From the NCBI GenBank assembly GCA_005862285.1, contig SZXW01000010.1, positions 434,001-498,000 of the forward strand: DNA of 64,000 nucleotides. The letters run 5' to 3'. Position 1 is the stretch's first letter; each line of letters starts with the position of its first letter. This document shows positions 47,933 through 57,439 of this stretch, piece by piece. The stretch comes from Chlorobium sp. GTDB taxonomy: Bacteria > Bacteroidota > Chlorobiia > Chlorobiales > Chlorobiaceae. The notes below the pieces were generated by a model that was not told the origin of the DNA, ran no database searches, and saw nothing but the letters and a program-made list of their open reading frames with translations. The position numbers and the translations under genes are program-made.

Positions 47933-48733
47933 TTAAAGTTTTATTCTTTTAAACGCCCACGTACCCGTGATTACCGTCAAGGCTGTAAAAATAATAAGCA
48001 CTGAAAAGTCCAGCAGCAGGCTGTAACCGGTTATTCCCAGGATGACAGACCTCAGTGCGTCAACCGCATAGGAAACCGGATTGATCATAACAACCGTTTT
48101 CAGCCAGTCAGGCAGGTTCCTGACCGGGAACAATGCCCCGCTGAGAAAAAACAGGGGGAAGATGGCAAAACTTGAAATCAGGCCGAAACCCTCCGGGCTA
48201 TCCATGAGCGAGCCGATGGCCAGGCCGAGACTGGTTATTGAAATGAGCAGCAAAGATACAATGATGAAGGTCAATATGATTGACAACAAAGTGAAGTGAA
48301 TTCCGAAAAAGATCGCGCCAAGCACCATCAGAATAATGATCTGCAGCAGACCATCGGTTGAGCCTCCCAGCGCCTTGCCGAAAAACATGGTGCTCTTGCG
48401 CAGCGGTGCGACCAGAACTTCTTTCAGGAAATCGATTCTTTTGTCCAGTATGATATACAGTCCAAAAAACAGCGAGCCATACAACACAGTCATTACCAGA
48501 ATTCCCGGAAACAGAAATTGCTGATAATCGACACCGCTTATCGTTCCGGGCTCGATAATCGAACCTACGCCCGTACCAAAAATCACCAGCCATAAAAGCG
48601 GCTGGATAATCGATCCGACAAGCCTTGACGGCTCTCTCATAAAAACAAGAAGCTCCCGGTACCAGATCGCATACAGACCTCTCAACTCTGCTGTTACAGC
48701 TCCCTTTGTCATATTGCTATCTTTTCCCTGCAT
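47933..48733 (-). CDS. ABC-2 type transporter permease
   Basis: The 266-residue protein has six hydrophobic segments of an ABC-2 exporter permease (DrrB-like), with an amphipathic N-terminus and VREPSRL-type entry (FMREPSRLVGSII). Its start overlaps the end of the ATPase gene by 17 bases. The pair would export an unknown drug, lipid or polymer. Confidence 0.85.
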   Translation of the reverse strand: MQGKDSNMTKGAVTAELRGLYAIWYRELLVFMREPSRLVGSIIQPLLWLVIFGTGVGSIIEPGTISGVDYQQFLFPGILVMTVLYGSLFFGLYIILDKRIDFLKEVLVAPLRKSTMFFGKALGGSTDGLLQIIILMVLGAIFFGIHFTLLSIILTFIIVSLLLISITSLGLAIGSLMDSPEGFGLISSFAIFPLFFLSGALFPVRNLPDWLKTVVMINPVSYAVDALRSVILGITGYSLLLDFSVLIIFTALTVITGTWAFKRIKL

Positions 48734-49688
48734 GCATGGATCTGGTCATCCATCCGCCTTCTCCACCGCCTGAACCTTCTCTCATGCGCTTGCCTGTCAA
48801 CTTTAAAAAAACATCGTGCAAAGTAGGCGAATGAATCTCGACTTTCAACGCCTCGCCGACATGTGCCAGAATTTCCTGCAAATGTCGGCCAGCGTCATCG
48901 ACAGTCAGGCTGAGCAGGTCATGTTCATATTTCACCTGTGTGATGCAGGCTATTTTTTCAAGTGAAGGCAAATCCGGATTACTCGTACTGATGGAAACCA
49001 GATCTCCACCCATGTTTTTTTTGAAATTGAAAGGAGTATCGAGCGCAATTATTTTTCCCCGGTCGATGATGCCGATTCTGTCACAAAGCTTGTCGGCCTC
49101 TTCCATATAATGCGTCGTCAGAATAATGGTGATTTTATTTTCCACCGACAGCTTTTTAATATATATCCAGAGGCTTTCCCTTGTTTGCGGATCGAGGCCC
49201 AACGTCGGCTCGTCCAGAAACAATACCTTCGGGTTGTGCAGGAATCCTCTTGCGAGCTCGAGCCTCCTTCGCATCCCGCCGGAGTATTTTCTCATTTTTA
49301 CATGCTGCTTGTCAGTGAGATCAACAAGCATCAATCCCTCATCGATTTTTCTGTTTATTTCACTTTTCCTGACCCCATACATCAAAGCATGGAGATACAG
49401 ATTTTCCCTGCCCGTAAGAAGATCGTCCGAACTCGGGTCCTGAAAAACAAATCCTATGCAATGCCTGACCTGCGTCGGATTTTTCACAATATCATGCCCG
49501 CAGATCAAGGCTTCCCCGCTGGTTGGCGACAGAAGAGTTGCGAGCATTGAAAGAATTGTTGTTTTTCCTGCACCGTTCGGCCCCAGAAGCCCGAATATTT
49601 CTCCTTCATCTATATCAAGAGATACGTTGTCAACCGCAGTGAAATCTTCAAACTTCCTTGTCAAATTTTTTATCTGTATGAGAGGCAT
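48717..49688 (-). CDS. ABC transporter ATP-binding protein, DrrA-like
   Basis: The 323-residue ATPase has Walker A GPNGAGKTT (about residues 35-43), signature YSGGMRRRLELAR and Walker B VLFLDEPTLGLD. The C-terminal domain after residue 230 is the type found in daunorubicin-resistance ATPases (DrrA/DUF4162). It works with the permease encoded immediately downstream. Confidence 0.9.
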   Translation of the reverse strand: MPLIQIKNLTRKFEDFTAVDNVSLDIDEGEIFGLLGPNGAGKTTILSMLATLLSPTSGEALICGHDIVKNPTQVRHCIGFVFQDPSSDDLLTGRENLYLHALMYGVRKSEINRKIDEGLMLVDLTDKQHVKMRKYSGGMRRRLELARGFLHNPKVLFLDEPTLGLDPQTRESLWIYIKKLSVENKITIILTTHYMEEADKLCDRIGIIDRGKIIALDTPFNFKKNMGGDLVSISTSNPDLPSLEKIACITQVKYEHDLLSLTVDDAGRHLQEILAHVGEALKVEIHSPTLHDVFLKLTGKRMREGSGGGEGGWMTRSMHAGKR

Positions 49689-49931
49689 ATACTTGCGGTA
49701 CAGTTATTAGATCAGAACAAGCCTGGATCAAGAAGTGGAAACCGGTTCCAGCCATCATATCACCTGTGAGAGTCTTGGGTCCTATCCTGATTTATTTTGG
49801 CTGCCGCACATCAGTGGCGGGAAAAGGCACGTGGAACAGCAGAAACGGCTTTCAGGATCAACATCATCTGTAACCAGATCTTCCGGTATACCGTAGCAAC
49901 AGGAACCTTTTATTTTTCCATGCTGATGATT

Positions 49932-49977
49932 AAAAAAAGGACAATGGAAGCTAACGGTTTTCGCCTCCATTGTCCTT
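49932..49977 (-). terminator. Terminator of the Arg/Tyr-rich protein gene
   Basis: AAGGACAATGGA (49937-49948) and TCCATTGTCCTT (49966-49977) form a 12-bp stem with a 17-base loop, followed on the minus strand by a T-run. It lies 21 bases after the stop codon. Confidence 0.88.
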
Positions 49978-49997
49978 ATCCCGATAAGATCCGTCAG

Positions 49998-50267
49998 TTA
50001 GTATCTTCTGTAATGATCTCCGTCATGATGATGGCGGTGGTGTCTGCGCCATTCGTATTCGCGACGTCTTCTTTCTTCTTCCCGGCGTCTCCGTTCCCAT
50101 TCGAACCTGTGCCTTCTATCTCTTTCATACCTGTAATCATCATGTCTGCGATAGTCTCTGTAATATTCGTCACTTCGACCCCTTCCGGGTTCAGCTTGAG
50201 CATTGACGTTCGGAAGGGCAAGAAGCATGCCTGAAATTGCCGCGGCAATCAAAAAGTGTTTTTTCAT
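49998..50267 (-). CDS. Small secreted Arg/Tyr/His-rich protein
   Basis: The 89-residue product has a signal peptide (LIAAAISGMLLALPNVNAQA) and a mature part composed almost entirely of Arg, Glu, Tyr and His, with a run of RRREEERRRR and an end in HHRHHHDGDHYRRY. No family is recognised. A histidine-rich end suggests metal binding, but this is inference. It is followed by its own terminator. Confidence 0.65.
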   Translation of the reverse strand: MKKHFLIAAAISGMLLALPNVNAQAEPGRGRSDEYYRDYRRHDDYRYERDRRHRFEWERRRREEERRRREYEWRRHHRHHHDGDHYRRY

Positions 50268-50360
50268 CGTCTTTTCCTGTTTATGAATGGTTAACAGTTA
50301 TAAATGTTTTTTTACGGGATTTTGTGAATACCTGTTACCGCAACCCTCCTTATTGATTTC

Positions 50361-50396
50361 AAAGAAAAGCCCCTTCATTCGAAGAGGCTTTTCTTG
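50361..50396 (-). terminator. Terminator of the small Lys-rich protein gene
   Basis: AAGAAAAGCC and GGCTTTTCTT form a stem around an inner TTCATTCGAA, followed on the minus strand by TTTG. It lies 22 bases after the stop codon. Confidence 0.75.
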
Positions 50397-50417
50397 CCAA
50401 TCTATACAGGAAGTTGC

Positions 50418-50624
50418 TTATTTCTTTGCTTCAGGAGCAGTGGCTTCGACTTTTTTCACTGCTTTTTTAGAGACCTTCCTGACGTGCTTTTTTGCAACAG
50501 GAGCAGCATCTACACCTGCAGCTGGCTTTGGGGCTGTTGCTGTGTCACGGGCTAAAGAAACACCACCTATAATAAAACTCATCATCAATGCTGCGAGCAA
50601 TCCAAATGTCAGTCTTCTATTCAT
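50418..50624 (-). CDS. Small secreted Lys-rich protein
   Basis: The 68-residue product has a signal peptide (LTFGLLAALMMSFIIGGVSLA) and a basic mature part of about 42 residues with Val/Lys and Ala/Pro repeats (KKHVRKVSKKAVKK). It resembles in design the protein at 32494-32712: signal peptide, then AA-rich and KK-rich tail. I know no function. Confidence 0.65.
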   Translation of the reverse strand: MNRRLTFGLLAALMMSFIIGGVSLARDTATAPKPAAGVDAAPVAKKHVRKVSKKAVKKVEATAPEAKK

Positions 50625-50928
50625 TTTTATCTATTGCTGGTTGAATGAGAATCAGGATTCTTTCAGTTTCCTACTGATACTACGAACAGCTGGAGAGGTT
50701 TCTTTCAGAAAATCTTGCCGCTTCGCAGCGATTTTTTGCGGAATGGCTATGCCGGCCATTTGAAACCCTTGCCTTTTCAGGGTGTCGGCATAGTCCTTTC
50801 TCAACAAGAGTGTGCACCGGCGGATGGTTTCAAGGATGACAATCACCCCTCGATAAGCCGGAATTTCTTATCCATCGCTGAACCCTTACGGATTTCTGTC
50901 AAGTTCGCAATCTGAAACTACGCTTGAA

Positions 50929-51363
50929 TCATATATCCGTATCATTTGGGTTAAATCTGTTTAACAAATAATAAGTTCCTCCAATTGAAATCAAAATACA
51001 GGCAATAGCGACCATTGAACTATAATCTGTTTTATGAAGATCAAGAGTTATAATTTTGTTTGATATTGCAATCACTGCAATCTTGAGTATCTCCTTAACA
51101 GGTATTTTATTCGATGTAATTATTATATAAATAGACTTCAAAACCTCATAACCTACAACAATAATCAATATTTTTTCATATATCTCAAACATTTCATTTA
51201 TATTGAAAACAAACATCAGCGGATCAGGAGACAATAATTTATCAAACCATATCCAGGTTAGATGTACTGTTCCAAAAAGCATACTGAATGCCAGCATAAT
51301 AATCAAAAAAAGCAAAATGTACTTTGATGCTTTCACAAAGAAATTAGCTATTGTTTCGCGCAT
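50929..51363 (-). CDS. PsiE-like membrane protein
   Basis: A 144-residue protein with four hydrophobic segments (about residues 13-34, 63-86, 93-105, 120-134) in the PsiE layout, including a Lys-rich short loop KIPVKEILKIAV. It is a second PsiE-like gene in the window besides 10384-10878. The family is named for phosphate-starvation induction in E. coli, but its function is unknown. Confidence 0.6.
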   Translation of the reverse strand: MRETIANFFVKASKYILLFLIIMLAFSMLFGTVHLTWIWFDKLLSPDPLMFVFNINEMFEIYEKILIIVVGYEVLKSIYIIITSNKIPVKEILKIAVIAISNKIITLDLHKTDYSSMVAIACILISIGGTYYLLNRFNPNDTDI

Positions 51364-51974
51364 AAATCATTTGATTTATTTATGAAATCAGAAGTCCTCC
51401 GTTCAGCTGTTACTGTATAATGAAACATTTATCCTGCTTGCACTCTTCACAGGCATATTATCTCATCGCGAAAACGCTGTATTGATCAGTTCGGAAACAT
51501 CATACAAATCATGAAGTCACACATTTGATGAATAAAACATTGGCATTTTCCCTTTTGGAAAAGGTATTGAAGAAGATCGCCGGAAATCCACCGGATAAAG
51601 AATGCAATGCTGCTGTGAGTAGCGTCGGTCATTGCTGCTGCTTCGAATAATCAAAAAAGAAGGGGATATTCAGGCTTAAAGCGAAAACGGTGTATTAAGA
51701 AATATAGGGAAGGAATATTGATTTCCGAGGGGTCTCCCCATACTTCCGGATAAAGCCGGAAAATATTTTACACAACATTCACACATTCATTTACCATCTT
51801 TGACGTTTTTCCGTATTATCTTCGGTTAATTTTACTGGAGTTACTGGAGTGCCGATCCCTTTATTCTACGTCAAGACGGAAATAAATGTCATGCGGCCTC
51901 TACGGCCGTCAGGAAACAAAACGACCGGTAATCCACAGTAGACCGTTTTTCAATCTGCTAAAAGAAAGGAAAGA
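51364..51974. other. Intergenic region upstream of the multi-span membrane protein
   Basis: About 610 bases. The only candidate is the 40-codon Cys-ended ORF at 51528-51650, listed separately. No RNA gene or repeat is clear. Confidence 0.4.
51528..51650 (+). CDS. Possible short Cys-rich peptide
   Basis: ATG at 51528 opens 40 codons ending at TAA 51648-51650. The peptide has a basic amphipathic first half (FSLLEKVLKKIAG) and ends in SVGHCCCFE, with a further Cys at residue 26. No clear SD precedes it. The leader-plus-Cys-rich-end shape resembles some modified-peptide precursors, but without a partner gene it may be chance. Confidence 0.25.
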   Translation: MNKTLAFSLLEKVLKKIAGNPPDKECNAAVSSVGHCCCFE

Positions 51975-52835
51975 ATGGTATCAATTATCAGGCGGGTTAT
52001 CAGCCTTTACGATTCGCTGGAGCACTTCTGGGAACACAGGCGAACGGAGCGCATTGCGGCAAACCTGCTGATCATGGTATTCCTCGTATCGCTTCTCCTT
52101 ATCGAGCTTTCCCGACAGAGCCTGCTTCCGGACAATTTTGCCGCGCTTTTACCGAAAAGCCACTATTATGCTATCAACATAGCATTTTCCATGCTGCTGG
52201 GCATCGAGGTGTTCGGACTGGTGTTCAGCCTTGCCAGTTCGGTCTCAGTGTCGGTAGGAAAGCAATTCCAGATTCTTTCGCTTATCCTGCTTCGCCAGTC
52301 ATTCGAGGAGATCGTCAATTTCAGCGAACCGCTGGTATGGGAAAAAGCGTTAAATCCAGTGCTTTACCTCATCACCAATGCAATTGGCGGCCTTGGTATC
52401 TTCCTGCTGCTCGGTGTGTACTACAAACTGCAGAAACATCGTCCCATCAGCCGGCATTCGGGAGCCGCAAAGAATTTCATCGCATCGAAAAAGATCGTTT
52501 CGCTCCTTCTCCTCGTCGTATTCATTGTTATCGGTATCATCAACGGGTCAAAATATCTGAACGGAGAAATACCCGGCGACTTCTTTTCGCTGTTCTACAC
52601 GATCCTAATTTTCAGTGATGTGCTGCTGGTGCTTATTTCCCTGCGGTACAGTTCAACCTATCCGATTGTTTTCCGGAACTCGGGTTTTGCCGTTGCCACA
52701 CTGCTCATCAGGCTCACCCTGACAGCACCGCCGTATTTCAATGTGCTGCTCGGCATCGGGTCAATGGTGTTCGCCATAGGCATAACCGTTGCATACAACA
52801 GATTCGATAATCAGGAACAGCTCGTCATTGAATGA
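51975..52835 (+). CDS. Polytopic membrane protein of unknown function
   Basis: A 286-residue protein with about eight hydrophobic segments and a polar N-terminal stretch (YDSLEHFWEHRRTERIAAN). The upstream AAGGAAAG is a good SD for the ATG. I recognise no family. It is a single-gene unit. Confidence 0.65.
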   Translation: MVSIIRRVISLYDSLEHFWEHRRTERIAANLLIMVFLVSLLLIELSRQSLLPDNFAALLPKSHYYAINIAFSMLLGIEVFGLVFSLASSVSVSVGKQFQILSLILLRQSFEEIVNFSEPLVWEKALNPVLYLITNAIGGLGIFLLLGVYYKLQKHRPISRHSGAAKNFIASKKIVSLLLLVVFIVIGIINGSKYLNGEIPGDFFSLFYTILIFSDVLLVLISLRYSSTYPIVFRNSGFAVATLLIRLTLTAPPYFNVLLGIGSMVFAIGITVAYNRFDNQEQLVIE

Positions 52836-52978
52836 AGCTGGCAAACCAGGCCTCATTCACGATCTTGTTTTTCATGAAGTGCTTTCTTGTCATGCACTTT
52901 TGTGTATTCGATCAATCCGCTCCACTGACCGGCAATAAAGGCATAACCAAATTCTATTCAATGCACTAAGGTCAAACA

Positions 52979-53278
52979 ATGATATCGCATGTTTACGAAG
53001 AAATTGTTACTTTTGCATCCGTTAGAGGAAATTCCACAGCAAATAAATCACAGGAGATTAAAGTGAGCACTGTAGAGCATCTTAAAGCGGAACTGCTTTC
53101 CATCTGGATGAAAAGGATTGAAAGTCTTGAAAACGGAGAAAGTGAACAGTCATATGATACAATCGCGGAAAACCTCATAAAACGAATAACAGCTGAAGAA
53201 CCGGGTTTCAGTTCATCTGAATTTTACGAAAGCAATTTCGAAGAGTATAATCCCAACATGGAAAACAACGGGCATTAA
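52979..53278 (+). CDS. Small hypothetical protein
   Basis: A 99-residue protein if it starts at ATG 52979. A GTG at 53063 has an AGGAG SD nine bases ahead and would give a 71-residue protein beginning VSTVEHLKAEL, so the start is uncertain. The core is helical and acidic. No family is recognised. Confidence 0.5.
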   Translation: MISHVYEEIVTFASVRGNSTANKSQEIKVSTVEHLKAELLSIWMKRIESLENGESEQSYDTIAENLIKRITAEEPGFSSSEFYESNFEEYNPNMENNGH

Positions 53279-53465
53279 AATACTACCCTCATCGCCATGA
53301 ATCAGGACATCCACTCCATAAAGGCTTGCCATGAACGAGAGACTGTCTCCTTTTCCCGGCCAATGGACAGATAAATATGCAAAATACGGCACCCGGAAAT
53401 CTTTCAAGGAGGGGGTTCCTTGCCGGAATCCTGGGGTGTTCACTCGAACCTTGAATTCAGGTGAT

Positions 53466-53888
53466 TCACTCTTCATCGATCTGCCTGAGGATTTCCCGAA
53501 GAGATGCGGCAGCGGTCAGCCTCTCCTCGTCTGTGGCAGAATTGTAAAAACCGATAATCGCTCTTCCGCCAATACCGATCGGGGGATATCCCTTCCGGAC
53601 GAGAACCGGCATCATATCGAGAAATTTTATAACCGTCTCCCTCTTCATGCCGTTGATCCTGCAGAGAACTTCTTCGGCAATGCCTGTCGAAACGTCTTCT
53701 CCCAGCCCGGCAACATAAGCGGCGCTCTGGACGGCGCCGTACTGAAATCCTATCACAGCGAACACGATATCCCTGTTCGTGCTGTGCTCCAGTCCCGCCG
53801 GACATTGACCAATCGCTTCAGCCAGAAACTGCAATGACATTTTCTTTACAGCTTCCACATTATCCTCATGATTTTTATGCATAACCAT
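53466..53888 (-). CDS. Hypothetical protein
   Basis: A 140-residue soluble protein with helices and a Gly-rich stretch KGYPPIGIGGRAIIGFYN. The acidic C-terminus ends EILRQIDEE. No family is recognised. It stands alone on the minus strand. Confidence 0.55.
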   Translation of the reverse strand: MVMHKNHEDNVEAVKKMSLQFLAEAIGQCPAGLEHSTNRDIVFAVIGFQYGAVQSAAYVAGLGEDVSTGIAEEVLCRINGMKRETVIKFLDMMPVLVRKGYPPIGIGGRAIIGFYNSATDEERLTAAASLREILRQIDEE

Positions 53889-54332
53889 TGTCTGTTTTCC
53901 TTATACAGCTATGTTTCTATCGGATGAATCTTTTCCATTCCAAACCATCTCCCCACTGATATAACAATAACCAGGCGTCAGAGATCTTCCTGCAGCTTTG
54001 AGACGAGATTGAAACCCCTTATGAAAAACCGGATTTCATCATGAATTTGCTCCGTTTTTTATCCAGTTCCAGGAATTCCGGGTTACGGAGTGACTTTGAT
54101 CGTTAAATGAGCCAATATACTTCATTTTTGCCTGAAGCATTATTTTTATTAGCTTTATCGAATAGAGAGATCAACAGGCACGACCTCGAATCGTACAAAT
54201 ATCCTGTATTGTCCGACAAAGCTCCTGCCATCTGATGTTCCGACCGGCAGACCATCTGCCAACTGGTTTGTTAACCCGGTTCCCGAATCAGTTGACAACC
54301 GCTGTTCTCCTGAAACAAAAATTTTTGTCACG
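53889..54332. other. Intergenic region upstream of the ABC importer
   Basis: About 440 bases with no credible gene, RNA or repeat. The promoter of the importer operon is presumably near its 3' end. Confidence 0.4.
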
Positions 54333-55481
54333 ATGAAATACATGTTTTTCGTTATCACGGCAGCTTTCATGCTTTTACTGGCGCTTCCGGTTCAGGGAAC
54401 CGGCCCGGTAAAGATAGGTTTCATCAACTCAATTACCGGCAAAGAAGCCCAGATAGGTGAAAACCTTACGAACGGCGCAGCCATGGCTGTCGATGACCTC
54501 AAGTCTAAAGGGATCCAGATCGTCATGGTGCAGGAAGATGACGGCGGTGATCCGAAAAACGCGCTTGCTGCCTATGAAAAGCTCGTAACACGCGACCGCG
54601 TAATCGGGGTCGTTGGTCCCTATACATCGGCAAGTGCAAATGTCGTGGCATCCCGGGCGGATCAGTACCAGGTGCCACTGCTCGTTCCTGCCGCTGCAAA
54701 GGAAGAAATTACGATGAAAGGCTATAAAAATGTTTTCCGCCTCAACGCTCCCGCAGACGTTTACTCGAAAGTGCTACTCAATACCATTGCGCCATACAGA
54801 CCAAAAACAATAGCGTACGTTTACGCGGCAACCGATTTCGGGGTTTCGACCGTGAAAACAGCTCAGTTGAACGCCGCCGCTATGGGACTCAAGGAAGTTG
54901 CCAGTGAAAAATACCAGCAGGGGCAACCCGATTACCGGGCGACGCTCGCCAAAATCAAGGCAATTCAGCCCGATCTCGTCTTCCTGGTTTCCTACGATGC
55001 CGATGCCATTCTCCTGATGCGTCAGGCAAAGGAAATCGGTCTGACGCCAAATGCATTTCTTGGAGCAGGTGCAGGATACACTACAGCACAGTTCGCTTCC
55101 CAGCAGGATATCTCTTCACTGGTAATTTCAGCCACACAGTGGACCGATGACGTTAACTGGCCAGGGGCTGCCGATTTTGCAGTCCGGTACAAGGCCCGGT
55201 TCGGCAAACAGCCAACCTACCATGCGGCATGCACTTACGAAGCCGTCCGCATCATGGCACTCAGTGCGTTGAATTCGAAGAGTCCTCAGGCTCTTTGCGC
55301 CACACTCAAGGCTGGCAGCTGGAACGGCATAATGGGACCTGTGCGCTTCATCAATTATAGCGGATATACGAACCAGAACAACCATCCAATGCTGGTACAG
55401 CAGCTTCAGTCGGGAAAATATGAAACCGTATACCCGTCGCAGTTCAGCAGGAAAAAACTGGTTTATCCTTACAACCGCTGA
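54333..55481 (+). CDS. ABC transporter substrate-binding protein, branched-chain amino acid type
   Basis: The 382-residue protein has a signal peptide (FFVITAAFMLLLALPVQG) and a Peripla_BP_6 fold with IGFINSITGKEAQIGEN near the start and GVVGPYTSASANVVASR in the middle. It should bind branched-chain amino acids or a related small organic solute in the periplasm. It is the first gene of a five-gene importer operon. Confidence 0.88.
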   Translation: MKYMFFVITAAFMLLLALPVQGTGPVKIGFINSITGKEAQIGENLTNGAAMAVDDLKSKGIQIVMVQEDDGGDPKNALAAYEKLVTRDRVIGVVGPYTSASANVVASRADQYQVPLLVPAAAKEEITMKGYKNVFRLNAPADVYSKVLLNTIAPYRPKTIAYVYAATDFGVSTVKTAQLNAAAMGLKEVASEKYQQGQPDYRATLAKIKAIQPDLVFLVSYDADAILLMRQAKEIGLTPNAFLGAGAGYTTAQFASQQDISSLVISATQWTDDVNWPGAADFAVRYKARFGKQPTYHAACTYEAVRIMALSALNSKSPQALCATLKAGSWNGIMGPVRFINYSGYTNQNNHPMLVQQLQSGKYETVYPSQFSRKKLVYPYNR

Positions 55482-55568
55482 GGTCATTAATTCCCGCCTG
55501 GCGAGCCAGGCGTCTGCATGATCCCTCCGGGGTAATATGCAGGCATTAAAACTGAGTTTCAACCGTCA

Positions 55569-56438
55569 ATGCTCTTCTTCCAGTCTCTTATATCGGGAAT
55601 ACTCATCGGGGGCGTCTATGCCCTTGCTGCCATGGGCATGTCACTCGTATTCGGGGTCATGAATATCAGTAACTTTGCACATGGCGAGCTGATGATGCTC
55701 GGCATGTATATGGCCTATTACCTGTTCACGCTGCTCAACATCGACCCGTTCCTTTCGCTGCTGATCATCATGCCTCTGACTTTCGTTTTCGGATATGTTA
55801 TCGAAAAAACCATGATTGACCGGGTTATGGACCATCCTTCCGAAAACCAGATACTGCTGACCGTGGGTTTCGGGCTGATCATGAGCAATTCGGCCCTGCT
55901 CGCCTTCACAAGCGACCCTAAAATCCTTACCACCTCCTATTCGAGCAGCTCGATTGCCTTGCCCGGAGGCATATCCGTTTCCATTCCAATGCTGCTGTCT
56001 TTCCTTGTCACCTGCATCCTGACCGCCGCGCTCTATCTCTTTCTCGCGAAATCGAGGACCGGCATGGCATTGAGAGCCACAAGCCAGAACCGTGAAGCTG
56101 CCCAGCTGATGGGAATCAACGTATCGCGTATGAGCGCCATAGCATTCGGGACAGGAACACTCCTGGCCGCCTCGGCCGGAGCTATGATAGCCCAGACCTA
56201 CTACATCGATCCGTTCGCCGGGCATATATTCCTTCTGAAATCATTCACCATCTGCGTTCTTGGCGGACTTGGTTCGGTAATCGGCGCTGGTATCGGCGGG
56301 ATCATCATCGGTTTGGCAGAAGCGATGTCTTCCGCTTACCTGTCGAGCGACTGGAAAGATGTCCTCGTTTTCATACTCTTCCTTGCAATCCTCCTGCTCC
56401 GTCCGCAGGGACTTTTCGGAAAAAAGGGGGAGCAATGA
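55569..56438 (+). CDS. livH: Branched-chain amino acid ABC permease, LivH type
   Basis: The 289-residue membrane protein has eight hydrophobic segments and the LivH-type beginning GVYALAAMGMSLVFGVMNI, with the coupling region TGMALRATSQNREAAQLMGI. It lies 87 bp after the binding protein and overlaps the next permease by 4 bases. Confidence 0.9.
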   Translation: MLFFQSLISGILIGGVYALAAMGMSLVFGVMNISNFAHGELMMLGMYMAYYLFTLLNIDPFLSLLIIMPLTFVFGYVIEKTMIDRVMDHPSENQILLTVGFGLIMSNSALLAFTSDPKILTTSYSSSSIALPGGISVSIPMLLSFLVTCILTAALYLFLAKSRTGMALRATSQNREAAQLMGINVSRMSAIAFGTGTLLAASAGAMIAQTYYIDPFAGHIFLLKSFTICVLGGLGSVIGAGIGGIIIGLAEAMSSAYLSSDWKDVLVFILFLAILLLRPQGLFGKKGEQ

Positions 56439-57439
56439 AGCAATCCGTTGTTGTCATAGCGCTATTTGCAGCTGTAATGGCGGCGCTGCCGGGTTTCCTT
56501 GGCGACAATCCATACATAGCGGATATCCTCATAACGATACTCATGATGGCATCGCTTGCTTCGGCATGGAACATTGTGGGAGGGTATGCTGGCCAGTTCA
56601 GTTTCGGCCATGCCGCCTATTTCGGAGCCGGAGCATATACGACATCCATTCTTCTCACCACCCTTAACCCGGGCATACCGGTCAGCATAGCCGCAGGAGT
56701 TCTAGTGTCCTGCGTCATCGCTCTCTTGACGGGAACTATTGTCTTCAGACTTCGCGGGCATTATTTCGCATTGGCGTCCATAGCTGTTGCCGAAATCGTG
56801 AGGCTGACAGTCCTCAACCTCGACATAACCGGAGGTGCTCAGGGAATCCTCGTCACGAAAGTTTCTTTCGGTTCGCTCGACCTTAACAGCAAGGTCCCTT
56901 TCTACTACGCCATGCTGTTCCTGCTTCTCGTCACACTCGGTATCTCGGCACTGATTTACCGATCCAGAACGGGGTATTACCTCCTCGCAATTCGAGAAGA
57001 CCAGGATGCCGCGGCTTCGCTCGGGATCAACCTCTATCTTTTCAAAAACATTGCGTTAGTGATTTCTGCAGCTATCGCATCAGTGGCCGGCAGTATCTAT
57101 GCCGTCTACATCAGCTTTATCGATACCAGCACCGTGCTTCCTCTTCGGTTATCAATCGAAATCATCCTGACAACCATCATTGGAGGTATCGGAACGCTCT
57201 GGGGGCCGGTGCTTGGCGCAGTTCTGCTTGTATCACTCGCAGAAGCGCTCCGTTCAAACATGATCGGAGAGTACCTCGTCAACACTGGTATGGTATCAGA
57301 AGGATCGGCAACAGGAGCATTTCTGAAAAGCAATCTCGCGCACGCTCATGTCCTTGTATACGGAATCATTACCGTGCTATGCATTCTTGGCCTTCCGAAA
57401 GGCATTCTCGGATTTTTCAGAAGGAAAGGCGAGGCATGA
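56435..57439 (+). CDS. livM: Branched-chain amino acid ABC permease, LivM type
   Basis: The 334-residue membrane protein has the LivM signature GYAGQFSFGHAAYFGAGAYT and the coupling loop TGYYLLAIREDQDAAASLGI. Its stop codon overlaps the start of the LivG gene (ATGA), a normal translational coupling. Confidence 0.9.
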   Translation: MKQSVVVIALFAAVMAALPGFLGDNPYIADILITILMMASLASAWNIVGGYAGQFSFGHAAYFGAGAYTTSILLTTLNPGIPVSIAAGVLVSCVIALLTGTIVFRLRGHYFALASIAVAEIVRLTVLNLDITGGAQGILVTKVSFGSLDLNSKVPFYYAMLFLLLVTLGISALIYRSRTGYYLLAIREDQDAAASLGINLYLFKNIALVISAAIASVAGSIYAVYISFIDTSTVLPLRLSIEIILTTIIGGIGTLWGPVLGAVLLVSLAEALRSNMIGEYLVNTGMVSEGSATGAFLKSNLAHAHVLVYGIITVLCILGLPKGILGFFRRKGEA

